Shown: in pieces, positions 1-8,964 of the stretch
Position numbering within the stretch: the stretch's first letter is position 1
How the letters are laid out: each line of letters starts with the position of its first letter
NCBI RefSeq assembly: GCF_025151535.1
Contig: NZ_CP102288.1
Location: forward strand, 2,799,501-2,863,500
Direction: 5' to 3'
DNA from: Segatella copri DSM 18205
GTDB taxonomy: Bacteria; Bacteroidota; Bacteroidia; Bacteroidales; Bacteroidaceae
DNA length: 64,000 nucleotides
Notes under the pieces: generated by a model
Database searches by the model: none
What the model was told of the DNA's origin: nothing
What the model saw: the letters and a program-made list of their open reading frames with translations, nothing else
Position numbers and translations under genes: made by a program

Positions 1-618
1 TTCTCGCTCTATGATATCACGAAGTACTATCGTATTATACACATTGTCAAGATAATCTTCTACCAAATCCGTATTTTCCAATCCTAAACTGCGCAACTGA
101 GGGAGACCGCCATACTGCAGATACAGGTTCAAGGAAGCATCATCATCCTTCAGTTCATGGAACGTCAGGAACTCTTCATAGCAGAGTCCTCTAATGCGAT
201 AAGCAATATATCTGCCTCTCAGGCGAGTTGCCAGTTCGCCCGAAAGCATCTTGGCGTTGCTGCCGGTAATCATAATCTGGCAGGTATCATCCGATTGGAT
301 ACTGAGGAGTGCTTTCTCGAAATCAGAAATCTCCTGCACCTCATCAATAAACAGATAGTTTTCCTTACCCTCAACGATGTTGGCTGCTACATAAGCCTCC
401 AGATCCTGATAGTTGGCTATCATATCAAATGATGTTTTCTCCTTATCTATATAGATAATGTGATTTTCTTCATTCTCAGCGATGTGATTATAAATTCGCC
501 GCATCACACAACTCTTGCCGACACGCCTCTGGCCCGTCAATGCAATCATCATTCCACGTCCAAACATGCGTTCGATACGATCGGAATACCCTAGTCTTTC
601 TAATATTTTTTGTTTCAT
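1..618 (-). CDS. AAA ATPase (AAA_14/DUF4143 type), 3' end cut by window edge
   Basis: I translated the minus strand from the ATG at 618; all 206 codons to the window edge are open. The N-terminus has a P-loop (GQRRVGKS, about residues 29-36), a Walker B (LFIDEVQE) and a sensor-like ITGSNA, the order seen in the AAA_14 ATPases that carry a C-terminal DUF4143 domain. The family is a common accessory ATPase of Bacteroidota; its cellular role is unknown. A -7 box (TATCTTTG on the minus strand, 636-643) lies just upstream of the start. The C-terminal half is outside the window, so DUF4143 itself is inferred. Confidence 0.85.
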   Translation of the reverse strand, partial: MKQKILERLGYSDRIERMFGRGMMIALTGQRRVGKSCVMRRIYNHIAENEENHIIYIDKEKTSFDMIANYQDLEAYVAANIVEGKENYLFIDEVQEISDFEKALLSIQSDDTCQIMITGSNAKMLSGELATRLRGRYIAYRIRGLCYEEFLTFHELKDDDASLNLYLQYGGLPQLRSLGLENTDLVEDYLDNVYNTIVLRDIIERE

Positions 619-658
619 ACGAGTAAAACTTTTCGCAAAGATACTCTTTTTGTTTCAC

Positions 659-700
659 ATAAGTAATAAAAACGATAGATTTTTTGTTTTTATTACTTAT
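659..700. repeat. 15-bp perfect inverted repeat upstream of the AAA ATPase
   Basis: Arms ATAAGTAATAAAAAC (659-673) and its exact complement (686-700) enclose a 12-nt loop. The repeat sits just upstream of the -7 box of the ATPase gene, so it could be an operator. It could also end transcription. Confidence 0.6.
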
Positions 701-742
701 AATTAACAGGTTTGGTTCACATTGCGCCTCACGGGAAACAGC

Positions 743-785
743 AAGGGTCTATATGCCACGAAGAACAGGTGGCGTATAGACCCTT
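743..785 (-). terminator. Terminator-like hairpin after the CoA-transferase gene
   Basis: Seventeen-base arms (743-759 and 769-785, AAGGGTCTATATGCCAC and a near-complement with one internal mismatch) lie 12 nt past the stop of the minus-strand CoA-transferase. There is no long T tract, so termination strength is uncertain. Confidence 0.6.
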
Positions 786-796
786 TCGGTCTTCTC

Positions 797-2302
797 TTAT
801 TTCAGATATTCTCCGAAATCAGTCAATCTCATATCTCCCTTCTTCAGGAAGGTATCGTGCATGGCGAGGGCAGCACGCATGCTCTGTGGCTCGTGGCCCT
901 TCTCGGCAAACTTCAAGTATTCGCGGAGCATTGGGCGGTAATCTGGATGGGCACAGTTTTCGATAATCTCCTTGGCACGGCGTAACGGGCCTTTGCCACG
1001 GAGATCGGCTACTCCCTGTTCGGTAACAATCACATCCACATCGTGCTCGGTGCTGTCCACGTGACTGCACATCGGAACAATGGCAGAGATGCAACCGTTC
1101 TTGGTGGTACTCTGTGTGGTGAAGATAGAGATGTAACCATTGCGCTCGTAATCGCAGGAACCGCCGATACCATTCATCAGCTTGCTGCCGCAGATATGGC
1201 TGGAGTTCTCATTGCCGTAGATATCGCACTCGATGGCGGTATTCATGGCGATGACACCCAGACGGCGGATGACCTCTGGAGAGTTTGAAATCTCGCTCTG
1301 GCGGATGGTGAGATGCTTCTTGAAGTAATCAATATCATCATACACCTCTTTCAATGTATCGTTTGTTACGGTGAGCGAAGAGCAGGAAGCATCCTTGATT
1401 CTTCCCTCGCGCATGTATTTTACCACGGCATCCTGAACCACCTCGGTATAAACGCTGAATACCGGCACGTTAGGGTTCTGTCCTAATGCCTCAAGAACGG
1501 CATTGGAAGTTACGCCCACTCCGCTCTGTAAAGGCAGGAACTGAGGAGGAATATGTCCCTTCTTCAGGTCGCTGACCAGGAAATCAGCCACATTATGTCC
1601 CATCTGTTCGGTCACAGGGTCGAGCGGTTTGAAGGCACGTGCCTCCTCCGGAATGTTGCATTCTACCACACCCACAATCTTATGTGCATCAATCTCCACA
1701 TACTCCTTACCGATTCTGTCGCCTACGTTCATGATAGGAATAGGAGTGCGGAACGGGCATTCTGCTATCTCATATACATCGTGCAGATAGCGGGAAGCTG
1801 GACTGTGGAAGGTATTCTTCTCGATGAGTACCTTCTTGGCAAGGCGGACGATGGTAGGAACGATGCCGCCGGCAGAGGTAAGGAATGCCTTGCAGGTAGT
1901 TTCGCCTTCTTCCAAATCAGAAACTTCGATGATGGCAAGGTCTATTTCGCCATAGAAACCACGGCGCAGGCGCTCAGCCATGTGGCCGAGGTGCATATCC
2001 TCATAATCAATCTCGCCCTGGTTGGTATGAGTTCTAAAGTCCTTGTTGGTAGAAAATGGCGCACGGAACTTGATGGCATGGGCTGCTGCCATGTCACCTT
2101 CGATACTCTGCGAGGTAGAAGCACCCGTGAGGATGCCCACCTGGAAAGGTCTGCCCGCCTCGTGCTCAGCCACGGCTCTCTTGGAGAGTTCGCGGAAGGT
2201 TGCCTTAGGCACGCCGTTTGGTGTGAAACCACTCAATCCGATTGTATCTTGATCGTTAATCATCGCTGCCGCTTCGGCAGCACTCAATCTTGTATATGCC
2301 AT
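797..2302 (-). CDS. Acetyl-CoA hydrolase/transferase family, probable succinate CoA-transferase
   Basis: The 501-residue length and sequence fit the acetyl-CoA hydrolase/transferase family (AarC/Cat1/ScpC-like). The glutamate expected to form the glutamyl-CoA intermediate is likely Glu287 in VYTEVVQD, close to Glu294 of AarC. The glycine-rich stretch GSKLMNGIGGS and the C-terminal EQGVADLRGKGP are also typical. The enzyme moves CoA between succinate and acetate or propionate, so in a succinate/propionate fermenter it would close the propionate cycle; that role is inferred. It is a single-gene unit with a -7 box at 2375-2382. A hairpin follows the gene. Confidence 0.92.
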   Translation of the reverse strand: MAYTRLSAAEAAAMINDQDTIGLSGFTPNGVPKATFRELSKRAVAEHEAGRPFQVGILTGASTSQSIEGDMAAAHAIKFRAPFSTNKDFRTHTNQGEIDYEDMHLGHMAERLRRGFYGEIDLAIIEVSDLEEGETTCKAFLTSAGGIVPTIVRLAKKVLIEKNTFHSPASRYLHDVYEIAECPFRTPIPIMNVGDRIGKEYVEIDAHKIVGVVECNIPEEARAFKPLDPVTEQMGHNVADFLVSDLKKGHIPPQFLPLQSGVGVTSNAVLEALGQNPNVPVFSVYTEVVQDAVVKYMREGRIKDASCSSLTVTNDTLKEVYDDIDYFKKHLTIRQSEISNSPEVIRRLGVIAMNTAIECDIYGNENSSHICGSKLMNGIGGSCDYERNGYISIFTTQSTTKNGCISAIVPMCSHVDSTEHDVDVIVTEQGVADLRGKGPLRRAKEIIENCAHPDYRPMLREYLKFAEKGHEPQSMRAALAMHDTFLKKGDMRLTDFGEYLK

Positions 2303-2374
2303 TTTCTTCTAACTTAATACTCATTAGCGGAACTTGTAGCCGCCTTCTTGATAATTGATAACTGTTTGCGGCTG

Positions 2375-2382
2375 CAAAGTTA
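2375..2382 (-). promoter_or_regulatory. -7 box for the CoA-transferase
   Basis: The minus-strand TAACTTTG fits the Bacteroidota -7 consensus TAnnTTTG, about 75 nt upstream of the ATG at 2302. No clear TTTG was seen at -33. Confidence 0.65.
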
Positions 2383-2516
2383 CACATTATTTTCGATATA
2401 CGCTAATATTTTGATAATTTTATGCAATTAATTGGCAAAAAACTTACAAATAGTGAATAGATATACAAAAACTACTTATTTTATGCAAAAAGATAGCCGA
2501 ATCAAAAAGCCTGATT

Positions 2517-2909
2517 GTGCTTCTCATCCCTTCCGCCACCCTCTACCACTTCGGCATCTTGGAGTCGAACGTCCACATGGCATGGATGCGAGCGGTGTGC
2601 GGTCGCCTGAAGAGCGACTATCGCTACAGCAAGGACGTGGTGTATAACAACTTCCCTTGGCCATCGCCCACTGCCGGGCAAAAGGAAAAGATAGAGCAGA
2701 GTGCCCAGGCTATACTCGATGCCCGCGCCCTATACCCCGACTCCTCGCTCGCCGACCTCTACGACCCTACGCTCATGCCGAAGGAGCTTTTACAAGCCCA
2801 TCGCCAGAACGACCGAGCCGTGATGGCAGCCTACGGCTTCTCCACCAAGATGACGGAGAGCGAGTGCGTAGCTGAGCTGTTCAAAAGGTATGCGGAAATG
2901 GTTGAATAA
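2517..2909 (+). pseudogene. C-terminal remnant of an MmeI-like restriction/methyltransferase
   Basis: The 130 codons from a GTG match, by eye, only the last part of MmeI-type class I DNA methyltransferases: an IPSATLYHFG...LESNVHMAW stretch, then SDYRYSKDVVYNNFPWP and the helical C-terminus. Full-length members are several hundred residues longer. Upstream, the same frame runs back only about 20 codons to a TGA, and no methyltransferase motifs (NPPY, FxGxG) occur there. No ribosome binding site or promoter was found. I infer that the 5' part was deleted, leaving a fossil next to the toxin-antitoxin pair. Confidence 0.75.
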
Positions 2910-3006
2910 AGAATTTGCAATATAAGCCAACAAGGGCATTTGCCGACATAATCTGCAAATGCCCTTGTTGCGATTAAGGCCCCAAGAGTATAGAAGAACA
3001 AGTTCA

Positions 3007-3375
3007 TCATTCCCCACAATAATGTTCCCAATCTATCTCGTTCAGGTATTTCTCCACTTGAGCCTTGATTTCGGGAATATTCTCCTTTGCTGTTGCCCAA
3101 AGAATACGAGGCAACACCTGCGAATAACCATGCACCAAAACATGGCGCATACCTTCCACCTGTTTCCAAGGAATCTCTGGGTGACTTGCCTTGAATTCCT
3201 TGGTCAGCATATAAGCAGCCTCGCCTACTATCTCTACATTTTTCATCGTTGCAAAATAGACTAAAATATTTGAGGAAAACTCCTCAAAATCTATCCCATC
3301 AATGATTTTGAGTACGTTGGAAGAATACTCCACAATGTCTTCCAATCTTCCTTTATCCCTAACTAGCTCTCTCAT
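3007..3375 (-). CDS. HepT-like HEPN-domain toxin (DUF86)
   Basis: The start was set at the ATG at 3375, giving about 122 residues, because homologues begin near MRELVRDK. The HEPN ribonuclease motif RX4HXY is present as RHVLVHGY. In characterised pairs HepT is an RNase that its partner MntA inactivates by adding AMP to the tyrosine of this motif. Its start overlaps the end of the upstream nucleotidyltransferase gene by 17 nt, the usual tight coupling of such pairs. The toxin and antitoxin labels follow the family; activity is not shown by sequence alone. Confidence 0.85.
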   Translation of the reverse strand: MRELVRDKGRLEDIVEYSSNVLKIIDGIDFEEFSSNILVYFATMKNVEIVGEAAYMLTKEFKASHPEIPWKQVEGMRHVLVHGYSQVLPRILWATAKENIPEIKAQVEKYLNEIDWEHYCGE

Positions 3376-3661
3376 ATACCAAGATTTTATCTCGTTCCAC
3401 ACTCTCCTGAGCATACGGACGCAAAGAGCCATCAACTACCAAGTCAACTTCACGACCTAGCAGTTGCTTCAAATCCTCATACATTCCTCCATGGGTAAGC
3501 AAAGTAAACGAACCATGCTCAAAATCGGGGACAAAGAGAATATCTATATCGCTCTGAGCCTTTTCTTCACCACGAGCAAAAGACCCAAAGATCCATGCCT
3601 TCAGCACAGGCTTCCTAGACATATAGTCATGAATTATACGTATAATTTGAAATCTATCCAT
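3359..3661 (-). CDS. MntA-like minimal nucleotidyltransferase antitoxin
   Basis: This 100-residue protein carries the nucleotidyltransferase signature GSFARG followed by SDIDIL, with a further acidic residue in REVDLVV that completes the metal triad. It is the first gene of the minus-strand pair and overlaps HepT by 17 nt. A strong Shine-Dalgarno (AGGAGGT, complement of 3665-3671) precedes the ATG, which is unusual in Bacteroidota where such sites are mostly weak. In known MntA/HepT systems the enzyme AMPylates the HEPN toxin to silence it. Confidence 0.88.
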   Translation of the reverse strand: MDRFQIIRIIHDYMSRKPVLKAWIFGSFARGEEKAQSDIDILFVPDFEHGSFTLLTHGGMYEDLKQLLGREVDLVVDGSLRPYAQESVERDKILVYERAS

Positions 3662-4072
3662 ATTTACCTCCTCTTTTTAAATAGTAATCATGCTGCAAAT
3701 ATACACCTTTTATTTTTTATCTCCAAACATTCTTGCCTAAAAGTGTAAGCCTACCTAAAAAATATCATCTTAAATGGCTCTACTTTCGAATAAAAGTTGT
3801 ACTCTTGCAATACCTTTTTGGCTTTAAGTATGTTAAAATTACCACTTAGAGCCACTTTCTTACCCATTCGTTTGGCTTTAAGTGGCATTTTTTGTATATT
3901 TGCAGCCAAAACAAGCAGCATCATACAGAGAGAATTGACCATGGAAGATCTGTTCCATTGATATTTTTGAGGAATTTAATAACATTTTGCGAATGATTTG
4001 TCGGATATATCAGAAAAATGAGTTAACTTTGCACTCAAAATATAAACAATATAAAATAAAGGTTCATACAAG
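3662..4072. other. Intergenic gap with an inverted repeat
   Basis: No convincing gene was found. A 63-codon minus-strand frame (3751-3942) resembles nothing I recognise. Within it CCACTTAGAGCC (3842-3853) and GGCTTTAAGTGG (3874-3885) form an inverted repeat with one mismatch. The right end carries the cysS promoter. Confidence 0.5.
4024..4031 (+). promoter_or_regulatory. -7 box for cysS
   Basis: TAACTTTG lies 41 nt upstream of the cysS ATG and fits TAnnTTTG. The nearest upstream TTTG (3997-4000) is 23 nt away, so spacing is long. Confidence 0.6.
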
Positions 4073-5563
4073 ATGGAACAGAAATTATTGATCTATAACA
4101 CTCTCACACGTACGAAAGAGAGATTCACTCCGCTCCACGCTCCTAACGTGGGCATGTATGTTTGTGGCCCTACCGTGTATGGCGATCCGCATCTCGGTCA
4201 TGCACGACCAGCCATCACATTCGATATACTCTTCCGCTATCTCAAGCACCTGGGCTATAAGGTTCGCTACGTTAGAAACATTACCGACGTGGGCCACCTG
4301 GAGCACGATGCAGATGAAGGCGATGACAAGATTGAGAAGAAGGCTCGCCTGGAGCAGTTGGAGCCAATGGAGATTGCGCAGTACTACACCAACCGCTACC
4401 ACGATGCCATGGAGGCGCTGAACGTACTCCCTCCTAGCATTGAGCCTCATGCCACAGGCCATATCATCGAACAGGAGAAACTGGTTCAGGAAATCCTGGA
4501 CAATGGCTATGCCTACGAGAGTAATGGCTCTATCTACTTCGACATCGAGAAGTATAACAAGGATCATAAGTATGGTATCCTCTCCGGACGTAACCTGGAG
4601 AACGTAATCAACGAGAGCCGCGAGCTGGCTGGTATCGGCGAGAAGAAGAACCAGGCTGACTTCGCCCTCTGGAAGAAGGCTTCACCTGAGCATATCATGC
4701 GCTGGCCTAGTCCTTGGAGTGATGGTTTCCCTGGCTGGCACTGCGAGTGTACTGCGATGGGACGCAAGTACTTGGGCAGCCACTTCGATATTCACGGTGG
4801 CGGCATGGATTTGATTTTCCCTCACCACGAGTGCGAGATTGCTCAGGCTGTGGCTTCTCAGGGCGACCAGATGGTTCATTACTGGATGCACAACAATATG
4901 ATTACCATCAATGGCCAGAAGATGGGTAAGAGCTTGGGTAACTTCATTACCCTGGAGCAGTTCTTCACAGGCAATCACGACAGTCTGGAGCAGGCTTATT
5001 CGCCAATGACTATCCGTTTCTTCATCCTCTCTGCCCACTACCGCAGCACCGTAGATTTCTCTAACGATGCATTGAAGGCTAGCCAGAAGGGATTGGAGCG
5101 CCTGATGAATGGTTTGAACGACCTGGAGCGTGTGCCTGTGGCTAAGCAGAGCGATGAGCAGGTGAAGAAGTTTGTAAGCGAATTGCGCCAGCGCTGCTAC
5201 GATGCGATGAACGATGACTTCCAGACTCAGCTCGTTATCAGCTACCTCTTCGAGGCTTGCCACGTAATCAACACAGCCCTCGACCACAAGGCAAACATCT
5301 CTGCCGAAGACCTGAAGGAACTTTCAGACACCATGCATCTCTTCACCTTCGACCTGCTCGGTCTGAAGAGTGAGAAGGGTGCCAACAATGATGCCCGTGA
5401 AGAGGCTTATGGCAAGGTAGTGGATATGGTTCTCAACCTGCGTGCCAAGGCTAAGGCTGATAAGGACTGGGCTACCAGCGACCAGATTCGCGATGCCCTG
5501 GCTGAAGCCGGCTTCGAGGTAAAGGACACCAAGGATGGTGTTACCTGGAAACTGAACAAATAA
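4073..5563 (+). CDS. cysS: Cysteinyl-tRNA synthetase
   Basis: This 496-residue class I aminoacyl-tRNA synthetase charges tRNA-Cys in the cytoplasm. The ATP-binding HIGH motif appears as HLGH (residues 40-43) and KMSKS as KMGKS (283-287). Zinc ligands are visible at Cys31, in the GWHCEC stretch near 224-226, and in HHEC at 251-254. The length is normal. The start ATG follows a short leader with a -7 box at 4024. It is monocistronic and faces a minus-strand gene across a nested palindromic repeat that may end both transcripts. Confidence 0.97.
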   Translation: MEQKLLIYNTLTRTKERFTPLHAPNVGMYVCGPTVYGDPHLGHARPAITFDILFRYLKHLGYKVRYVRNITDVGHLEHDADEGDDKIEKKARLEQLEPMEIAQYYTNRYHDAMEALNVLPPSIEPHATGHIIEQEKLVQEILDNGYAYESNGSIYFDIEKYNKDHKYGILSGRNLENVINESRELAGIGEKKNQADFALWKKASPEHIMRWPSPWSDGFPGWHCECTAMGRKYLGSHFDIHGGGMDLIFPHHECEIAQAVASQGDQMVHYWMHNNMITINGQKMGKSLGNFITLEQFFTGNHDSLEQAYSPMTIRFFILSAHYRSTVDFSNDALKASQKGLERLMNGLNDLERVPVAKQSDEQVKKFVSELRQRCYDAMNDDFQTQLVISYLFEACHVINTALDHKANISAEDLKELSDTMHLFTFDLLGLKSEKGANNDAREEAYGKVVDMVLNLRAKAKADKDWATSDQIRDALAEAGFEVKDTKDGVTWKLNK

Positions 5564-5568
5564 ACTCC

Positions 5569-5755
5569 ACGCCCTGAAAGGGCAGAAGCTCCTAGCCCAG
5601 GGCATCGCCCTGGGTAATTACATACACAAAACAGTCGCCCTGTAAGGGCAAAAGCTTTGTATATTTGAAGCTTTTGCCCTTACAGGGCGTCTTGTTTATT
5701 GCTATTGTACCCAGGGTGCTGCCCTGGGCTAGGAGCTTCTGCCCTTTCAGGGCGT
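5569..5755. repeat. Nested palindromic repeat, copy 1 (GCCCTGAAAGGGC family)
   Basis: Outer arms (about 5570-5604 and 5720-5754) pair as CGCCCTGAAAGGGCAGAAGC with its complement. Inside, a second hairpin (5636-5689) pairs GCCCTGTAAGGGCAAAAGC with its complement. The element lies between convergent cysS and the phosphoesterase gene. A second copy is at 49884-50069. Confidence 0.85.
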
Positions 5756-5807
5756 GCTGCTTGCGTTCTATCTTTACTTTAGGCCTGTAACCATTGGTTC
5801 AGGGCAT

Positions 5808-7655
5808 TTATGGCGTTTTCTTCCTTGCAGCAAGTGAATCTTTCTGTCTGCCAGATATAGAATCCCGCAACATCTTATCTTGCTTATTCTTATATTCCTT
5901 ATACTCTTTTTCGTAATAATGGGCAAAGTTGGCGAAAGGCTCTGTCGTTACCTCATCGCTCGATGCCGTATAGGTATTTCCGTATGGATCGGATGCTTTG
6001 ATGATGATTTTGGCATTCGGATTCCTAGGAGTATAATAATAAAGGTGGTTCATGATGAGATAACCATTCCCCTTGCTCACGAACCGGTAAGATACACTCT
6101 CGCTGTATTTATGATGATAGCCGGCGGCAAAGGCATCCTGCCCCTTTCCGCTGAGGCGCCCCATCAGATATTCTTTGCCATCCTCTACGGCTACAATACG
6201 CCAATGACTGGTAGCATTGAAGACATTGGCTACCAGGATATTCCTGTTGTTTGCCAACTGCCAATCCCTAGAGTATTTCTCGCCGTTGAAATCGGTCTGC
6301 GCACGGAACAAGGTCATCTGCTTGCTCTTATCCCAGAAAGTTCCTTTGTAATAGCAGTTGCTGATGCTGGTACCCACAAAACTGTATACATAATATCCGT
6401 TCGGGGTGCCGCAGATGTTGATATTCGACTGCCATATATTGCCACAGGCGGCAGCATGACAATGCTCCATCACATCCTCGCCCTGATAATTGATCTCGTG
6501 GTTGCAGGCAAAATGAGTATGGCCGCAGAAGAGTTCATATCCTCCCTTAAACTGTTTCAGCAAAGAAACCAGGAGCGAGAGACGGGAAGAAGAATAATGC
6601 CCCTGCTCATTGGCATTGGTCAGCGGCTTCGCCTTGCTGAAAGGCGCATTACCAAAGGTAAAAGGAATATGATAACAGAGTACCACCTTCATATCCTTTG
6701 GCGTGAGGGCGAGATCCTGCTTCAGCCACTTCACCTGGCGCTCACGTAATTCTCCTGGCGAATAATAGGACATGCCGCGATGGAAGAAGCAGTTGTTGAT
6801 ACAGACATAATGCACATCGCCACGATTGAAGGAAAAATCGGTAGGACCGAAATTCTCCTCCCATTTCCTGCGGTAGAGCGCCTTGCCATCCTGGTCGTGA
6901 TTGCCGATGACGGAGAAGAGACGCATCTCAGAAGAGCCCAATGCCTGGCGTATCTGACGCTCCAGTTTGGCGTTGTAACCGCCATAATACTGTACATCAT
7001 CGCCCATGCTGAGTCCATATACAGGAGTTCCGGCAGGCAGCGAACTGATGGTCTGCCTGATGTCCGCCATCGTCTGGGTAGTGAATCTTTCTACATCACT
7101 CTTCTTGATGGGATTATCATCCGGAGAAGTATAGTAAGGGCTGTAGGCATTGGTAACCTGCGGGTCGCCGATGACAATCATCTTATAGTGAATCTCCTTG
7201 CCGCCCGGTAGTCGGGTGAGGGTGAAGTTATAGGTTTTCTTCCCCTTGGATACCTTCTGGTAGAAGAAAGCCGTGCGATCGGTCTTAGAATGGGTAGGAA
7301 CCTCGCAATCGGCTGGAACAGAATAGTATATGAATTTTGCCAGGCTGTCTCGCTTCATCTTATATCTGCCCTGTGCATCGGTTTTCACACAGTTGAATCC
7401 ATCGCTTACGATGACGCCAGCCACTCCCTTTCCTTCCTTATCTCTTAAAGTTCCGGAGATATTGAAATCCATCTTCTTCACTGGTTTCTTCTTCAGCGTA
7501 TCTGCAGGCTGTGGCTTGAGCCGGAGAACCGGTGGGGTTTTCACCAGGTTCTGTATCTGTTTCTTGGGGTAGAGCAGGTGCAAGGTGATGCCTATTGCTA
7601 CGAGCGCGCAGCAAGCAACCGACAGAACCCCTATGTATACTTGTTTCTTTTTCAT
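5808..7655 (-). CDS. Calcineurin-like metallophosphoesterase, exported
   Basis: The 615 residues begin with an N-terminal hydrophobic segment (about residues 7-27) that is a signal peptide or membrane anchor. A beta-sandwich domain of the carboxypeptidase-regulatory type follows (about 48-110). The metallophosphoesterase core then shows GDPQV, GDDV, GNHD, CYHIPF and GHTHFAC, which supply the two-metal site. The last third is the C-terminal domain found in Bacteroidota members. The substrate is unknown; extracytoplasmic phosphoester hydrolysis is inferred. A TACTTTTG box (7661-7668) sits only 6 nt before the ATG, so the mRNA may be nearly leaderless or the true start may lie further in. Confidence 0.9.
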   Translation of the reverse strand: MKKKQVYIGVLSVACCALVAIGITLHLLYPKKQIQNLVKTPPVLRLKPQPADTLKKKPVKKMDFNISGTLRDKEGKGVAGVIVSDGFNCVKTDAQGRYKMKRDSLAKFIYYSVPADCEVPTHSKTDRTAFFYQKVSKGKKTYNFTLTRLPGGKEIHYKMIVIGDPQVTNAYSPYYTSPDDNPIKKSDVERFTTQTMADIRQTISSLPAGTPVYGLSMGDDVQYYGGYNAKLERQIRQALGSSEMRLFSVIGNHDQDGKALYRRKWEENFGPTDFSFNRGDVHYVCINNCFFHRGMSYYSPGELRERQVKWLKQDLALTPKDMKVVLCYHIPFTFGNAPFSKAKPLTNANEQGHYSSSRLSLLVSLLKQFKGGYELFCGHTHFACNHEINYQGEDVMEHCHAAACGNIWQSNINICGTPNGYYVYSFVGTSISNCYYKGTFWDKSKQMTLFRAQTDFNGEKYSRDWQLANNRNILVANVFNATSHWRIVAVEDGKEYLMGRLSGKGQDAFAAGYHHKYSESVSYRFVSKGNGYLIMNHLYYYTPRNPNAKIIIKASDPYGNTYTASSDEVTTEPFANFAHYYEKEYKEYKNKQDKMLRDSISGRQKDSLAARKKTP

Positions 7656-7718
7656 GAGTACAAAAGTACAGCTTTATTATGGTAATGCAGCATATATTCA
7701 TTTAAAAAACTCTAAATA

Positions 7719-7747
7719 TTACCTTAGGGTAACTTACCTTAGGGTAA
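7719..7747. promoter_or_regulatory. Two tandem near-palindromes, likely operator of the AAA ATPase
   Basis: TTACCTTAGGGTAA occurs twice (7719-7732 and 7734-7747), one base apart, giving a 15-bp period. Each copy is palindromic in 12 of 14 positions. They cover the -33 region of the promoter whose -7 box TAACTTTG is at 7755-7762, a position suited to repression. Confidence 0.65.
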
Positions 7748-7754
7748 TATTTCG

Positions 7755-7762
7755 TAACTTTG
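7755..7762 (+). promoter_or_regulatory. -7 box for the second AAA ATPase
   Basis: TAACTTTG fits TAnnTTTG. A TTG codon in frame with the gene overlaps this box at 7760, which rules it out as the start and favours the ATG at 7781. Confidence 0.7.
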
Positions 7763-7780
7763 TACCAAATTACTAGGCAT

Positions 7781-8920
7781 ATGGCAAAATATCTATCACC
7801 ATTTCAATTTGGTACATTAGCTACCAATGAGAATTTTATCGACAGACAGGAAGACAGGGCTTTGCTCAAGCAATTACTGTCCTCCCATATCAACGTGATG
7901 CTGATTTCACCACGCCGATGGGGTAAATCATCGCTAGTGAAAAGGGCGATGAGCGAATTGGCTGATGAGGATAATAACGTAAGAATCTGTTATATTGATG
8001 CCTTCAGCATCGGCTCTGAATCTGAATTTTATCGCACTTTTGCCAGTCAGGTTATAGCTTGTGCTTCCTCTAAAATGGAACGATGGATAGAGGATGCAAA
8101 GAAATTCCTGACAGGCGTGATACCGCAGGTTGTAATCAACGACCAGGTGACCGACTTCATGGCTTTTGACCTGAAGTTTGTGCCACAGGAGCGTGATAAG
8201 ATGGCGATTCTCCAACTGCCCGAGTTGCTGGCAAAGGAAAAGGGCATCAGGATTATCGTCTGCATAGACGAGTTCCAGCAGTTGGCTAACCTTCCTGAGT
8301 ATAAGGATATGGAGGGAAAGATGCGCTCGGTATGGCAGCAACAGCAGCTTACCTCTTACTGCCTCTACGGCAGCAAGCGAAACATGATGCTCAATATCTT
8401 CAACAATTCCAATAGTCCTTTTTATCGCTTCGGACAAGTGATTTTCATGCAGAAGATAGCTAAGGAGCATTGGATTCCATTCATTCTGTCATCTTTCGAG
8501 AAGACAGGAAAGTCAATCTCTGCAGAGATGGCCGAGCGGATCTGTGATGCCGTGGCTTGCCATTCCTGGTATCTCCAGCAGTTGTGCTATTTTATCTGGA
8601 GTTTCACGGTTTCGGAAGTGACGGAAGATATATATCATCTGGGATTGAAACAGGTACTCAACATAAATACCCCGATGTTTCAGAATGATACGGAGAATCT
8701 CAGTTCCACCCAGATAGAGATGCTTAAGGCTATAGCCAATGGCGAACAGCATTTCTCTTCGCAAGCCGTGAAACAAATCTATAATCTTGGTAATCCAAAT
8801 ACGATTGTCAAGAACAGGAAAACGCTCCAGAACAAAGATATTATCGAAAAGCAAAACGATGCTTTTGTCTTTGTTGACCCGATATACCGGCTGTGGTTTA
8901 AGGAGGAGTATTGTAGATAG
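7781..8920 (+). CDS. AAA ATPase of the archaeal-ATPase type
   Basis: This 379-residue protein has a P-loop (SPRRWGKSSL, near residue 45) and a Walker B (CIDEFQQLA). Its C-terminal region resembles a winged helix (NRKTLQNKDIIEK...DPIYRLWF), as in the archaeal-type ATPases widespread in Bacteroidota. Function is unknown; the layout is that of a STAND-like or DNA-associated ATPase. I chose the ATG at 7781 because the upstream in-frame TTG lies inside the -7 box. Two tandem palindromes cover the promoter, so it is probably repressed by some regulator. It ends 44 nt before mutS. Confidence 0.85.
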   Translation: MAKYLSPFQFGTLATNENFIDRQEDRALLKQLLSSHINVMLISPRRWGKSSLVKRAMSELADEDNNVRICYIDAFSIGSESEFYRTFASQVIACASSKMERWIEDAKKFLTGVIPQVVINDQVTDFMAFDLKFVPQERDKMAILQLPELLAKEKGIRIIVCIDEFQQLANLPEYKDMEGKMRSVWQQQQLTSYCLYGSKRNMMLNIFNNSNSPFYRFGQVIFMQKIAKEHWIPFILSSFEKTGKSISAEMAERICDAVACHSWYLQQLCYFIWSFTVSEVTEDIYHLGLKQVLNINTPMFQNDTENLSSTQIEMLKAIANGEQHFSSQAVKQIYNLGNPNTIVKNRKTLQNKDIIEKQNDAFVFVDPIYRLWFKEEYCR

Positions 8921-8964
8921 AAACTATGTAAATTAAAAGAAATAATATAAGGAGAAGAAAGATA

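Noticed and set aside
1553..2317. 254-codon plus-strand frame inside the CoA-transferase
   Set aside because: Shadow of the conserved minus-strand gene; no promoter or family match.
3751..3942. 63-codon minus-strand frame between the toxin-antitoxin pair and cysS
   Set aside because: No family resemblance and it spans an inverted repeat; a gene cannot be excluded but is not supported.
7760..7780. TTG start for the second AAA ATPase
   Set aside because: The TTG is inside the -7 box and would not be transcribed.
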